Notes under the pieces: generated by a model
The model's input: only the letters and a program-made list of their open reading frames with translations
The model's database searches: none
Told to the model about the DNA's origin: nothing
NCBI RefSeq assembly: GCF_019063845.1
Contig: NZ_CP077683.1
Coordinates: forward strand, 2,356,001-2,420,000
Source: Geomonas subterranea
GTDB lineage: Bacteria; Desulfobacterota; Desulfuromonadia; Geobacterales; Geobacteraceae
Length of the DNA: 64,000 nt
Reading direction: 5' to 3'
Shown here: in pieces, positions 49,778 to 58,259 of the stretch
Layout: each line of letters opens with the position of its first letter
Numbering within the stretch: position 1 is the stretch's first letter
Position numbers and translations under genes: made by a program

Positions 49778-52036
49778 TCACCACTTGGCCGCGAGGGCGG
49801 CGACGATGGCGTGGACGGTGCCGCTGTAGCTCTGGTACGCGGACTTGAGCTCGTTGTAGTCGTTGAACGTGTATTCCAGCGTGGTGGAAAGCGCGCTCGT
49901 GAAGCGGTATTCGCCGCGGGCGGAAAGCGAAGTGATCACGGTGTTTTGCGCGGTGATCTCCTTGATGCCGTCGGTACTGCTGGTGAGCGAAAAACTGGTG
50001 TCGCTCGGCGTGAAGGCGGCGGAGGATCTGATCTGCTGCGCCGCTACCGCGAGATCGCTTTTCTCGCTTAGCGTATAGTTGGCATTGACGCCGTAGACGT
50101 GGGACCTGCTGGAAAACTGGGAAGCGGCCTCGCTACCGACAACTACACCAGTGAAAAATACGCCCTGCTCGACCTCCTGGTGCAGGTACGAATAGTTGGC
50201 CCCTACAGTGAGTCCCCGGAACGGCACCCACCACGCACCGATGTTCGCGTTCTCGCTGTTGGTGCTCCGGGAGGTTATGGGAGCCAGGGAGAAGGAGAGC
50301 GGCTCGAAAGGATAGTTCACCAGGTACTTCCGCACCTCGTCGTTTTGATCACGGCGGAAGATGGCGTGGCTGGTGAGCCCCCAGCGGTTGTTGAGCGTGT
50401 AGGTCGCCAGCAGTTTCGCCTCGTGGCGGGTTTGGAAGGATGCACCGTAGGCAGGATGATCGGCGCTGGCATAGCTGTAGGTGGCACTGGTCCTCAATCC
50501 CTTCACGGGTCGATAGTAGGCCGACAGCGACCCGGTGTGGGTCGAGGTGCTCTCCGGCAATCCCCAGGTCATCTCCGTGGGGAGGTCGGTCACGTTGTTT
50601 CTGCTCAGGAAATCGCCGCGGTACTCGCCAACGAGCGCGAGATGCAGCGTGGGACGGTAGGAGATGGTGCCGGTTACCAGGTCGCGAGTGGTTTCAATGG
50701 GCGCTTTGGCGGCTATGACAGGATCAGCAAAAGCGGTGTTGTTGAGAGGATCGCGTTTGTTGTGGTCGATCTCCTGGCGCCGGTATTTGACAGCGAAACT
50801 GTACTCGCGGCTGGGTGTGTAGATCAGGTCTCCCGCGGCGTTTTGCAGGTAGCTCTTCATGTGACGGGCGCCGGTGGTGTCGGTCAACTCGGAGAGGTTC
50901 TCGCGCTGCTCGAAGCTGTACGAGCCGGAGCCGACCAAACCGCCCGCCAGGGAGGTATGCAGCTTGATGGTGTGGGAAAAGAAGCTGCTGTCGGGGTTTT
51001 CGTTGTGCTGCCGCGTCCCACCGGTGAAATCATCGGCGCCGTTGAAGCGGTGGCGCTCCTGGTAAAAGTCAACCGGTGTCGGCAGTCGGTCCTCGAAATA
51101 ACGCACCTTAAAGTCGTAGACCAGGTCGACCGGCCCCAGGTGGGAGTCGAGCCCCACGCGCCCTTCCTGGACCTGCTGGTCGACACCGCGGCGCTGGGCG
51201 TAGATGAAGTTGGTGGCACCCTCGAAGGCGGTATCGGCGAAGCGCTGCTGGATGGTCCCTTCTTTGACATAGCGCCAGTAGCCCAGGTTCACGTGCAGGG
51301 GAAAGTTGTGCAGCCGGTAGCGGAAGTCGGCCCGGTCCTGCACCACGCTCACCCCGTAGTTCGCCACCGGGTCCTGAACAGGTCTGTATTCTGCCAATGA
51401 AGTGCGGTCGTCAGTCCTGCCTGTTTCGAACTTTTGGGGAAACAGCAGCTCCCGGTCCAGGTTGTGGTACAGCGATTCCGTCCTGAGATGGAGGCGGTAG
51501 TCGCCCTTGTAGTCCATGAGCAGGTCGGCGTGGTAATCGTTCTCGTTCAGGTAGAAGCCTTCCAGCTCGAGGTTGGTGTCCTTCTCCATGTGCCGGTAGA
51601 AGAGCCCGCCGTTGCGGCTGGACTTGAGAAAGCCGTACTCCAGGGCGCGGCCGCGGTAGTCATCTCCGAAGACGAAGTTGTAGCCGAGCGAACCGCCCTT
51701 TTGCTCCAAGACCTCCACCTGGCGCTCGTCCTCCGGCAGCGGCGCTCCCTCGACGGGCGGCTGCGCAGCAGGTTCCTCGGCGGCCGGGGGGGGCGGCTCG
51801 ATGCCAACGGCAGGGGGCTGCTCCATTGTCGCGGGAAGGGTCTCGTCCGCGGGCTGCTCCTCGTTTGTGACGGTGCCGGCAGGTGCGTCGGCGGCGCCAT
51901 CCTTTTCCGCAGCGGCCGGGGCCTCCTGGCTCGCAGCCGGCACCGGCTCCAGGTCCGCGGCAGCCACGCCCCCGGCGGCCAGCAGCAGAAGCAGCAGAGG
52001 CGAGACGACGGTCGATATGAGGGGTTTTTCCACCAT
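49778..52036 (-). CDS. MtrB/PioB-like outer-membrane beta-barrel
   Basis: 752 residues. Signal peptide 1-27, then a Pro/Ala/Glu-rich linker to about residue 105, then alternating beta-strand pattern to the C-terminus, typical of the barrel that sheaths a multiheme cytochrome across the outer membrane. GSLGYNFVFGDDYRGRALEYG opens the barrel. The N-terminal CxxC of classical MtrB is not seen. GGAG lies four bases before ATG. The gene follows the cytochrome gene by 14 bases. Confidence 0.8.
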   Translation of the reverse strand: MVEKPLISTVVSPLLLLLLAAGGVAAADLEPVPAASQEAPAAAEKDGAADAPAGTVTNEEQPADETLPATMEQPPAVGIEPPPPAAEEPAAQPPVEGAPLPEDERQVEVLEQKGGSLGYNFVFGDDYRGRALEYGFLKSSRNGGLFYRHMEKDTNLELEGFYLNENDYHADLLMDYKGDYRLHLRTESLYHNLDRELLFPQKFETGRTDDRTSLAEYRPVQDPVANYGVSVVQDRADFRYRLHNFPLHVNLGYWRYVKEGTIQQRFADTAFEGATNFIYAQRRGVDQQVQEGRVGLDSHLGPVDLVYDFKVRYFEDRLPTPVDFYQERHRFNGADDFTGGTRQHNENPDSSFFSHTIKLHTSLAGGLVGSGSYSFEQRENLSELTDTTGARHMKSYLQNAAGDLIYTPSREYSFAVKYRRQEIDHNKRDPLNNTAFADPVIAAKAPIETTRDLVTGTISYRPTLHLALVGEYRGDFLSRNNVTDLPTEMTWGLPESTSTHTGSLSAYYRPVKGLRTSATYSYASADHPAYGASFQTRHEAKLLATYTLNNRWGLTSHAIFRRDQNDEVRKYLVNYPFEPLSFSLAPITSRSTNSENANIGAWWVPFRGLTVGANYSYLHQEVEQGVFFTGVVVGSEAASQFSSRSHVYGVNANYTLSEKSDLAVAAQQIRSSAAFTPSDTSFSLTSSTDGIKEITAQNTVITSLSARGEYRFTSALSTTLEYTFNDYNELKSAYQSYSGTVHAIVAALAAKW

Positions 52037-52050
52037 CCGGCTCCTTTCTG

Positions 52051-53052
52051 TTACTGGCGCAGCGTGCCCCTACCGGTGATGGCCGGAGAGGGGGTATCGG
52101 TGCCATGCACCTGGGAGTGACAGTCCGTGCAGCGGTTGACGAAGAGCTGCTTCAGCCCCGGCGTGTTGGTGGCGAGGTGCCCGGTGTGGCACTGCATGCA
52201 CAGAAACGGCATAGCCGCGTTCAGGAGGTGGTTGTTCACCGAGCCGTGCGGGGTGTGGCAGTTCATGCAGTTCTCGGTCACGTCGCCGTGCTCGAAGGCG
52301 AAGGGCCCCTGCTTCTCCATGTGGCACCTGGTGCAGGTTTCCTTGGAGGTGTTCCCCCGGAGCAGGCGGTCCTGGGTCGAGCCGTGCACCTCGTGGCAGT
52401 CCACGCAGAACATCTTCTTCTCCCGCAGCGGATGGTGCGAGAACAGGGAATTCTCCGCCTGCACCTCGGGGTGGCAGCTAAAGCACATCTCCGACATCTG
52501 CTGCCGGCTCACCTTCTGTTGAGGCCCCTGGTGCAGCTTGTGGCAGTCGAAGCAGCTGACGTCGTGCAGCGCGTGGGGACCTGCGTTCCAGTGGGAAAGC
52601 ACGGGGATCGACGCGGCGGAATGGCACTTCAGGCAGATCAGAGACTGGGCCTGGGGGGGGAGGTGCATGATGTCGAGGAAGGTCGAGGTGTCGCACTTCT
52701 TCTTGAGGCGGGTGTTCTCCTCGCGGTCATCCCCCAGGTGGGCGATGGCGAGGCTGCCGGGGCCATGGCACGATTCGCAGTTCACCAGCGGCAGGCCGGT
52801 CTCGGGCTTGATCTGCTCGCCGTGCACGCTGTGGCTGAAGTCGTCGGTGATCTTGTCGTGGGCGTGGCACTTGGAAACGCAGTTGCTGGTGCCGACGTAC
52901 TCGGCGTCGAGCCGCCCCACGATCATCTTCTCGTAGTCGCGGATGGGGAGGATGGGTTTGCTCTGCTTCAGTTCGGCGCAGGAAAGACAGAGAAGGGGTA
53001 AAAGCGCCATGAGGATGACGAGTTTGCCGCGGCGTGGAAGACGTGCTGCCAT
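52051..53052 (-). CDS. Multiheme c-type cytochrome, DmsE/MtrA-like
   Basis: 333 residues. N-terminal signal with cysteines at 22 and 25 (possible lipid anchor at Cys25; the lipobox CLSC is imperfect). Nine CxxCH heme motifs start at residues 92, 140, 167, 190, 216, 240, 262, 285 and 308, and a CX3CH at 58-63 could bind a tenth heme, giving a decaheme protein of MtrA type. It likely sits in the periplasm or inside the barrel encoded next. The ATG immediately follows the stop of the ABC ATPase gene (TAGATG). Confidence 0.88.
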   Translation of the reverse strand: MAARLPRRGKLVILMALLPLLCLSCAELKQSKPILPIRDYEKMIVGRLDAEYVGTSNCVSKCHAHDKITDDFSHSVHGEQIKPETGLPLVNCESCHGPGSLAIAHLGDDREENTRLKKKCDTSTFLDIMHLPPQAQSLICLKCHSAASIPVLSHWNAGPHALHDVSCFDCHKLHQGPQQKVSRQQMSEMCFSCHPEVQAENSLFSHHPLREKKMFCVDCHEVHGSTQDRLLRGNTSKETCTRCHMEKQGPFAFEHGDVTENCMNCHTPHGSVNNHLLNAAMPFLCMQCHTGHLATNTPGLKQLFVNRCTDCHSQVHGTDTPSPAITGRGTLRQ

Positions 53053-53886
53053 CTATTCCCCCCTTATCCCCTTGGTCGTGGTGTAGATGAAGCCGCGCAC
53101 GATCGGATTGTCGCTTTTCTTTATCTCGCGTGGCGTGCCGATCTCGACCACCGAGCCGCCGTGCATCATGGCGATCCGGTCCGAGATGTACAGCGCGAAG
53201 TTCAGGTCGTGGGTCACGATCACCGTGGTGTTCCTGGTGCTCTCCTTGAGCTTCAGGATGGTGTTCGCCAGCTCATCGGTGGTGACCGGGTCGAGCTCGG
53301 CGGTCGGCTCGTCGTACAGGATCAGGTCGGGGTTCATGGCCAACGACCGCGCGATGGCGACGCGCTTTTTCATCCCGCCGGAGAGTTCGGAGGTGCGCAG
53401 CTCCTCCTTCCCCACCAGCCCGACCATCTCCAGCTTCTGCTTTATGATCTCGCGGATCTGCTGCTCCTTGCAGACCCTCTTCTCGCGAAGCCACAGCCCC
53501 ACGTTCTCCCCCACCGTTAGCGAGTTGAACAGGGCCGAGGACTGGAACACCATGCTGTAGCGGTAATCGTGCGCCCCGGGGTTGGCACCCGCGCCGAAGA
53601 TGGGGAGATCGTCGATGTAGATCTCGCCGCTGTCCGGCGTTTCCAGCTTCACGATGTGTTTCAAAAGCACGCTTTTCCCGGTGCCGGAGGGACCGATGAT
53701 ACAGAAGGTTTCCCCCGCCTGGATCTCGAGGTTCACGTCCTTGAGCACGTGGTTGGGCCCGAAGGACTTGTTCAACTGTTCGATCCTGATGCCGACCCCC
53801 CTGGTGTCGTGCAGGTTGACCGGCTGCTGGCCGTTCTCTGAGTTAAAGAAAGAACCTGGGAGGCCGTGTTTAAGCTTCTCGAACAT
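53053..53886 (-). CDS. ABC transporter ATPase, MlaF-like
   Basis: 277 residues from the ATG at 53886 (AAGGAT upstream). After a variable 40-residue N-terminus come Walker A GPSGTGKSVLLKH, the Q-loop, LSGGMKKRVAIARSL signature, and Walker B LILYDEPTAELDPVTTDELA. The HDL switch is present. These features fit the MlaF group that drives lipid transport with MlaE and MlaD. Here no permease or MCE protein is adjacent. First gene of the conduit operon. Confidence 0.88.
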   Translation of the reverse strand: MFEKLKHGLPGSFFNSENGQQPVNLHDTRGVGIRIEQLNKSFGPNHVLKDVNLEIQAGETFCIIGPSGTGKSVLLKHIVKLETPDSGEIYIDDLPIFGAGANPGAHDYRYSMVFQSSALFNSLTVGENVGLWLREKRVCKEQQIREIIKQKLEMVGLVGKEELRTSELSGGMKKRVAIARSLAMNPDLILYDEPTAELDPVTTDELANTILKLKESTRNTTVIVTHDLNFALYISDRIAMMHGGSVVEIGTPREIKKSDNPIVRGFIYTTTKGIRGE

Positions 53887-53983
53887 CGGAATCCTTTTGA
53901 GAGCGAAGTGCCATGACGGCCACCGTGATACCACCGGCTTCGCCAGTAAATCCTGCCACCTGGCGTTGCAAAGAAGCGCGCAC

Positions 53984-54013
53984 ATACTACCAGAGTTGTG
54001 CGCCCGCTGGCAA
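53984..54013 (-). promoter_or_regulatory. Candidate sigma-70 promoter of the conduit operon
   Basis: Minus strand TTGCCA, 18 bases, TAGTAT, about 100 bases upstream of the ABC ATPase start and downstream of the small membrane protein gene. It suggests the five-gene conduit operon is transcribed separately from the histone-deacetylase group. Confidence 0.45.
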
Positions 54014-54069
54014 GGGGGAATATTTGAGGACACTTAACGTTTACACAATCTTGGCGTGGCCGGTCAGAG

Positions 54070-54504
54070 TCAGAAAAGATAGGGAGACGGGTTGTCGAAC
54101 TCCCGCCTCATCCTGAAGATGTACATGTTCATGAGTATAAGGGCGATTGAGGCGAGCAGCGTCGAGGACAGGAGGTCCCCTTCGGGGACGGGAGAGCCGG
54201 CCAGGCGGGCGTATTCGGCCGCGGGGATCAGGGAAAGGTTGACCCAGGCGTTGCAGATATCGACCAGGTTGTAACCGATCAGGAGCCACACGGTGAGCCG
54301 CTGCCGCTTGAGCACCCCGATCAGCAGATACAGCGAGATGAGGCTGTCGCCGAAGACGAAGCGCTGGGCGCTCGCCCCCTGGTAGAGGGTCCCCATGAAG
54401 GGGAAGGGGTTGCCGTAGCTGGCGAAACAGAGCATCAGCGAGAACGAGGTCAGCAGGACCAGGGGCCAGAGGGAGGCGGGGCGCCTGCCGCTATCAGCGG
54501 ACAT
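54070..54504 (-). CDS. Small integral membrane protein, unknown
   Basis: 144 residues from ATG at 54504, with up to four hydrophobic segments (about 14-36, 47-60, 72-88, 112-130). Not recognised. GGGGTG precedes the start at short spacing; a TTG nine codons earlier is possible. Last gene of the group that begins with the histone-deacetylase-like enzyme; 42 bases separate it from the CoA-binding gene. Confidence 0.55.
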   Translation of the reverse strand: MSADSGRRPASLWPLVLLTSFSLMLCFASYGNPFPFMGTLYQGASAQRFVFGDSLISLYLLIGVLKRQRLTVWLLIGYNLVDICNAWVNLSLIPAAEYARLAGSPVPEGDLLSSTLLASIALILMNMYIFRMRREFDNPSPYLF

Positions 54505-54546
54505 GGAGCACCCCGTCCTTTTGCCCTTCAAAGCGCGGCGACAGGC

Positions 54547-54951
54547 TCACCGTTTCACCGCCTTGACGTGCTCTTTCAGCATGCAGCGGTCCATCACCAC
54601 CTCGAGCCCCGCATCGCGGGCGCGCCGCGCGGCCTCCTCGTGGACCACCCCTTCCTGCAACCAGAGCACCTTGGCCCCCTTGGCGATCGCCTGCTCCACG
54701 ATCTCCGGCACGAACTCGGAACGGCGGAAGACATCGACGATCTCCACCGCCCCGGGGATCTCGGCAAGGGTCGGGTAGCTCTTCTCGCCAAAGACCTCGT
54801 CCACCGCCGGGTTCACGGGGATGATGCGGTAGCCGGCTCGCTTGAGATAGGCGGCGACCTCGTGGCTGGGCTTGCCGGAGTCGGGGGAAAGCCCCACCAC
54901 GGCGACGGTACGGTACCTGGTCAGTATTTCTTTGATGTCAGGAACTTGCAT
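54547..54951 (-). CDS. CoA-binding protein, YccU family
   Basis: 134 residues. Rossmann fold of the CoA-binding domain type: VAVVGLSPDSGKPSHEVAAYL, YRIIPVNPAVDEVFGEKSYP, VDVFRRSEFVPEIV and WLQEGVVHEEAA. Same fold as the N-terminal part of succinyl-CoA synthetase alpha. Biological role unclear. GGAGG lies six bases before ATG. It is 59 bases after the 31-residue gene. Confidence 0.87.
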   Translation of the reverse strand: MQVPDIKEILTRYRTVAVVGLSPDSGKPSHEVAAYLKRAGYRIIPVNPAVDEVFGEKSYPTLAEIPGAVEIVDVFRRSEFVPEIVEQAIAKGAKVLWLQEGVVHEEAARRARDAGLEVVMDRCMLKEHVKAVKR

Positions 54952-55010
54952 GAGCACCTCCCTTGATCGAGGGTGAGAAGCCGGCCGCGATCGCAAGCCG
55001 GCCACGTCCA

Positions 55011-55106
55011 TCACCGTTTGCGCATACCGCTCACGGCGACGAAGAAGAAGATTACCACCATCACGCCGGCGATGAAGATCCAATCTGCCGGGCTGAATCC
55101 GAACAT
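55011..55106 (-). CDS. 31-residue single-span membrane peptide
   Basis: Small open frame starting ATG at 55106 directly after a perfect AGGAGG at four bases. The sequence has an N-terminal FGFSPADW, a hydrophobic helix IFIAGVMVVIFFFVAV and a basic C-terminus GMRKR. It starts nine bases after the TPR gene stop, so it is coupled to it. The strong ribosome site and the clean membrane helix argue it is real. Function unknown. Confidence 0.7.
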   Translation of the reverse strand: MFGFSPADWIFIAGVMVVIFFFVAVSGMRKR

Positions 55107-55114
55107 AGTTCCTC

Positions 55115-56059
55115 CTACTGTTCCAGTTGCTGCAGTGTGGCCTTGGCCTCTTCGAACTCGGGGTTGATCTTCAGGGCCTGCCGCAGGTAAAAGCGAGCGT
55201 CGCCGGCGGCGCCCAGGTCCTTGCAGCAAAGCGCCAGCAGGTACGGGATCTCGGCCATCGGGAATTCGAGCGCGAACCAGGCGTCGGCCATCACGTCGTT
55301 GAGGATGGCGGTCGCCTCCTGGTACCCTCCGTCCTCACGCAGGGCCATGGCGCCCGCGATGGCCTCCAGGTAGTCCACGGCCGGGACCCGGGGCACCTCG
55401 CCCCGCTCGATCCGCTCCAGGCGCGCCCTCAGCTCGGCCTGGGCGGCCGCCTCGACCTGCGGCATCAGCGCACTCCAAAGCGACGCCGCCTTGTCGTACT
55501 TCCCCAGCAGGAACGACACTTCGGCCAGGGTGGTAAGGCAGCGGGGCTGGTCGCCCGCCAGTTCGCGCGCCCGGTCCAGGTACCCCTCCGCCTTGAAGAG
55601 GGTGACCGTGGAGAGGTGCAGCGCCGAGAAGCGGCAGGCCTGCTCCAAAAGGGTCGCCCCGATCTCCAGCGGGAAGTGCGCGTTCTCCGGTTCCATGAGG
55701 GCGAAGATGCGCAGCAGCTTCACGCGCCGCTCCAGGTAGGGAACCTCGACGTCCTTCTCGCCCAGCATCAGGATGTGGCTGGCCAGCTCCGAGACGTAAT
55801 GGGGATACCCCTTGAGCATCTCCGCGTAGAGTTCGCAGTAGCGGCAGCCGGGATCCGTGCGCAGGGCCTGGTACAGGCCGCGCCCGACGGCGTCATAGCC
55901 GGGAAGCTCCCCGTCAAGCGCCTTGTAGTCCTCATCCAGAAGCGGGACCGGCTCCGGCCCGATGGTGAAGGAAACCTTGCCGTCCAGCCCGGTCACCGTG
56001 GTGCCCGCCGGAGGACGGTAATAGGTAACGCCTGCGAGGGGGGTCATATCTCTTTCCAT
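55115..56059 (-). CDS. TPR-repeat protein, unknown
   Basis: 314 residues from the ATG at 56059 (AGGAG eight bases upstream). The C-terminal two-thirds is helical with TPR-like units, for example AEVSFLLGKYDKAASLWSAL, YQEATAILNDV and AGDARFYLRQALKINPEFEEA. The N-terminal 60 residues (TYYRPPAGTTVTGLDGKVSF) are not TPR and are of unknown fold. No signal peptide. It likely acts as a binding scaffold for the neighbouring proteins. Confidence 0.68.
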   Translation of the reverse strand: MERDMTPLAGVTYYRPPAGTTVTGLDGKVSFTIGPEPVPLLDEDYKALDGELPGYDAVGRGLYQALRTDPGCRYCELYAEMLKGYPHYVSELASHILMLGEKDVEVPYLERRVKLLRIFALMEPENAHFPLEIGATLLEQACRFSALHLSTVTLFKAEGYLDRARELAGDQPRCLTTLAEVSFLLGKYDKAASLWSALMPQVEAAAQAELRARLERIERGEVPRVPAVDYLEAIAGAMALREDGGYQEATAILNDVMADAWFALEFPMAEIPYLLALCCKDLGAAGDARFYLRQALKINPEFEEAKATLQQLEQ

Positions 56060-56079
56060 GAAACGCACTCCTTTTTCAG

Positions 56080-56886
56080 CTAACGCTCCCGTCCCGGAAA
56101 CGTGTTCACACCGGCGTGCACGCCGATGGTCTTGTAGATGCGCACCTCGTCCCAGGGTTCGTCGAGGATGCCGTCGTGGATGGCCCAACTGCGCCCCTGC
56201 ACCGTTTTTTCCATCCCGGGCCGCCTGAAGGGGGTGGAACCGTCCAGTCTCCGGTACAGCTCCCCGCCCGGGGCGAAACCTGCATCGATGTCCTGCATCA
56301 GCCTCTTGCCGACCACGTAATCGAAGCCGTACCCCTCGTAGCGGATCGCGTTGTCGTAGCTGAGCGGCTCCGCCACGATGAGCTGCATGCCAAGGCTCGC
56401 CACCAGGCGCTCGAGGAGCGGCAGGAACTCCCCGAACATCCTCAGGCCGCGCCGGGTCTGGTTCGGAAAGAGCCCCGCCTCCATGGCGCGCTGTTCTTCC
56501 GCGAGGTTGCGCCCCAGGGTGGCGAACATGTTGTTGCAACCCCGCTCGTCCATATCGACGTCGAAACGGGGCGCCCCCGGATCGGCTATGGTGCAGTAGG
56601 AGAGTTCCATCTGGCCGTGGTGCGTGTCGCACAGGTCCAGCACGAAGGCGGGATCGCGGTCGTCACGGCCGCGGCGCGCGACCAGGCGCAGGAAGCGGTG
56701 CCCCTGCGGGGCGATCACCTCGACGCTCCCTCCTCCCTCCCGGACCATGTCCCACAGGCGCCCGGGCAGAAGCTCACCGTAGATCGCCTCCTTTTCAGCC
56801 GCAGGCAACCGGTTGATGTCGTACAGGGAGAAGAGTTGCCTCCCCCCGCTGTCCCTCAATACCTCATGTCCGGTGTCGTTTGCCAT
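56080..56886 (-). CDS. Unrecognised protein overlapping the deacetylase gene
   Basis: 268 residues, cytoplasmic, no family recognised. The C-terminal part contains IRYEGYGFDYVVGKRLM, which faintly recalls an acetyltransferase-like segment but without a clear acetyl-CoA loop. Its start overlaps the end of the deacetylase gene by 23 bases, which points to tight coupling and shared function. It is followed by the TPR gene 20 bases later. Confidence 0.6.
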   Translation of the reverse strand: MANDTGHEVLRDSGGRQLFSLYDINRLPAAEKEAIYGELLPGRLWDMVREGGGSVEVIAPQGHRFLRLVARRGRDDRDPAFVLDLCDTHHGQMELSYCTIADPGAPRFDVDMDERGCNNMFATLGRNLAEEQRAMEAGLFPNQTRRGLRMFGEFLPLLERLVASLGMQLIVAEPLSYDNAIRYEGYGFDYVVGKRLMQDIDAGFAPGGELYRRLDGSTPFRRPGMEKTVQGRSWAIHDGILDEPWDEVRIYKTIGVHAGVNTFPGRER

Positions 56887-58021
56887 AGTCGCCGATCAGA
56901 ACCGGGAAGATGTGCTCGCGCACGTAGGCGATGCTTTTCTCCACCGCGTCGAGCGCCCGGTTGCGGTCGCCCTCCTCCGCCCAGTGCATGGCGTCGAGGA
57001 GCATCCGGTGCGGGTAGCCAAGCTGCGAGATCAATTCGACAAAGGGGGCCGGTAACCGCGGGGAAAGCTCCCGGTCGTTCATGATGCCCCAGGCGATGGT
57101 CCAGGCCCTGGCCACGTTCATCAGGTCGTACCCCCCGCCCCCCACCGCCACCCACGGGATCTCCAGGGCGCGCAGCTTTCTCATTATATAGGAGTAGGCG
57201 TGCGTGGTCACCTCCAGACGCGTGAGGGGATCGGTCCTGAAGGTATCGGCGCCGAGCTGGGTGAAGAGGACGTCGGGATCGAAGGCCGCGATCAGGGGGA
57301 AGGCCACCTCGTCGAAGGCCTTCATGAACAAAGCGTCGTCGGTGTGGGCCAGAAGGGGAAGGTTGACCGAATAGCCGCGTCCCGCCCCCTCCCCGGTCTC
57401 GTTCTCAAAACCCGTCCCCGGAAAGAAGTAGACGCCGCTCTCGTGCAGCGAGATGGTCAGCACCCGGTCGTCGCCGTAGAAGGCGTTCTGGACCCCGTCG
57501 CCATGGTGGGCATCCAGGTCCAGGTAGACGACCGTCTTCCCCTGCTCCAGGAGGTAGTTGATGGCGACCACTGCGTCGTTCAGGTAAGAGAAGCCGGAGG
57601 CGCGGGCGGCCTGGGCGTGGTGATACCCTCCCAGGGGGTTGAAGGCGGCCGCGAAACCTTCCTCGGCAACCAGTCGCGCCGCTTCCAGGGTCCCCGAGAC
57701 CCCCAGGCAGGCCCACTCGTAGACGCCGGGAAATACCGGGTTCTCGATGTCGCCAAGTCCGTAGCGGAAATCGGCCCTGGGCTCCCCCGCCGCGCTGAAT
57801 TCCCTCAGCCGCTCCAGGTATTCGGGGGAATGGGCGCCCAGCAATTGCGGCTCGCTCACCGGGCGGGGACTCACCTCCGTCATGGCCGGGAGGTTCAGCA
57901 GTCCGTAGGCCGCCATCAGGTCGCGCGCCAGGCGGTAGCGCTGCACCTTGAACGGGTGCTGCTCCCCGTAGCAGTACCCGGACAGGTCGGTACAGGCGAT
58001 GAGTGCGGTCTTGCGCGACAA
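56864..58021 (-). CDS. Histone-deacetylase-superfamily enzyme (AcuC-like)
   Basis: 385 residues from a TTG with GGAGG seven bases upstream. Arginase/deacetylase fold: GGYHHAQA with the active-site His pair, LDLDAHHGDGVQ with zinc Asp/His and GADTFRTDPL; the C-terminal GGGGYDL is intact. Relatives remove acetyl groups from acetyl-CoA synthetase, acetylpolyamines or similar; the substrate here is unknown. It is divergent from amtB and heads the group down to 54070. Confidence 0.9.
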   Translation of the reverse strand: MSRKTALIACTDLSGYCYGEQHPFKVQRYRLARDLMAAYGLLNLPAMTEVSPRPVSEPQLLGAHSPEYLERLREFSAAGEPRADFRYGLGDIENPVFPGVYEWACLGVSGTLEAARLVAEEGFAAAFNPLGGYHHAQAARASGFSYLNDAVVAINYLLEQGKTVVYLDLDAHHGDGVQNAFYGDDRVLTISLHESGVYFFPGTGFENETGEGAGRGYSVNLPLLAHTDDALFMKAFDEVAFPLIAAFDPDVLFTQLGADTFRTDPLTRLEVTTHAYSYIMRKLRALEIPWVAVGGGGYDLMNVARAWTIAWGIMNDRELSPRLPAPFVELISQLGYPHRMLLDAMHWAEEGDRNRALDAVEKSIAYVREHIFPVLIGDYGKRHRT

Positions 58022-58191
58022 CGGGCAACCTCCGGCTAAAGTGTGCACAAATTTACCTGCTGGCCGTTTACAGGTCAACCTTTAAATCCTGCCCACGCCT
58101 TAGGCATCGCTGCCTGTTTTCCGTGCAGATCTCAGCGACACTCTCATTAGCGAAAAAAGGCCACCGTTGTCATTTCAAGGGGATAGCCACT

Positions 58192-58207
58192 TGGCAGAGT
58201 GCTTGCT
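58192..58207 (+). promoter_or_regulatory. Sigma-54-type promoter of amtB
   Basis: TGGCAG-AGTGC-TTGCT: only one base differs from TGGCAC-N5-TTGCT, and GG/GC spacing is ten. It lies about 52 bases before the amtB ATG. It implies nitrogen-limitation control by an NtrC-type activator, with sites expected upstream in 58022-58180. Confidence 0.72.
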
Positions 58208-58259
58208 AGGGTGTGGCGTTCTCCAACGACGGGGAGCGAGATACCAACGGAGGTAGCAA

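Noticed and set aside
55115-56632. 505-codon frame covering the TPR gene and most of the upstream gene
   Set aside because: Only the part from 56059 has protein-like sequence; the upstream part is a shifted reading of the 268-residue gene.
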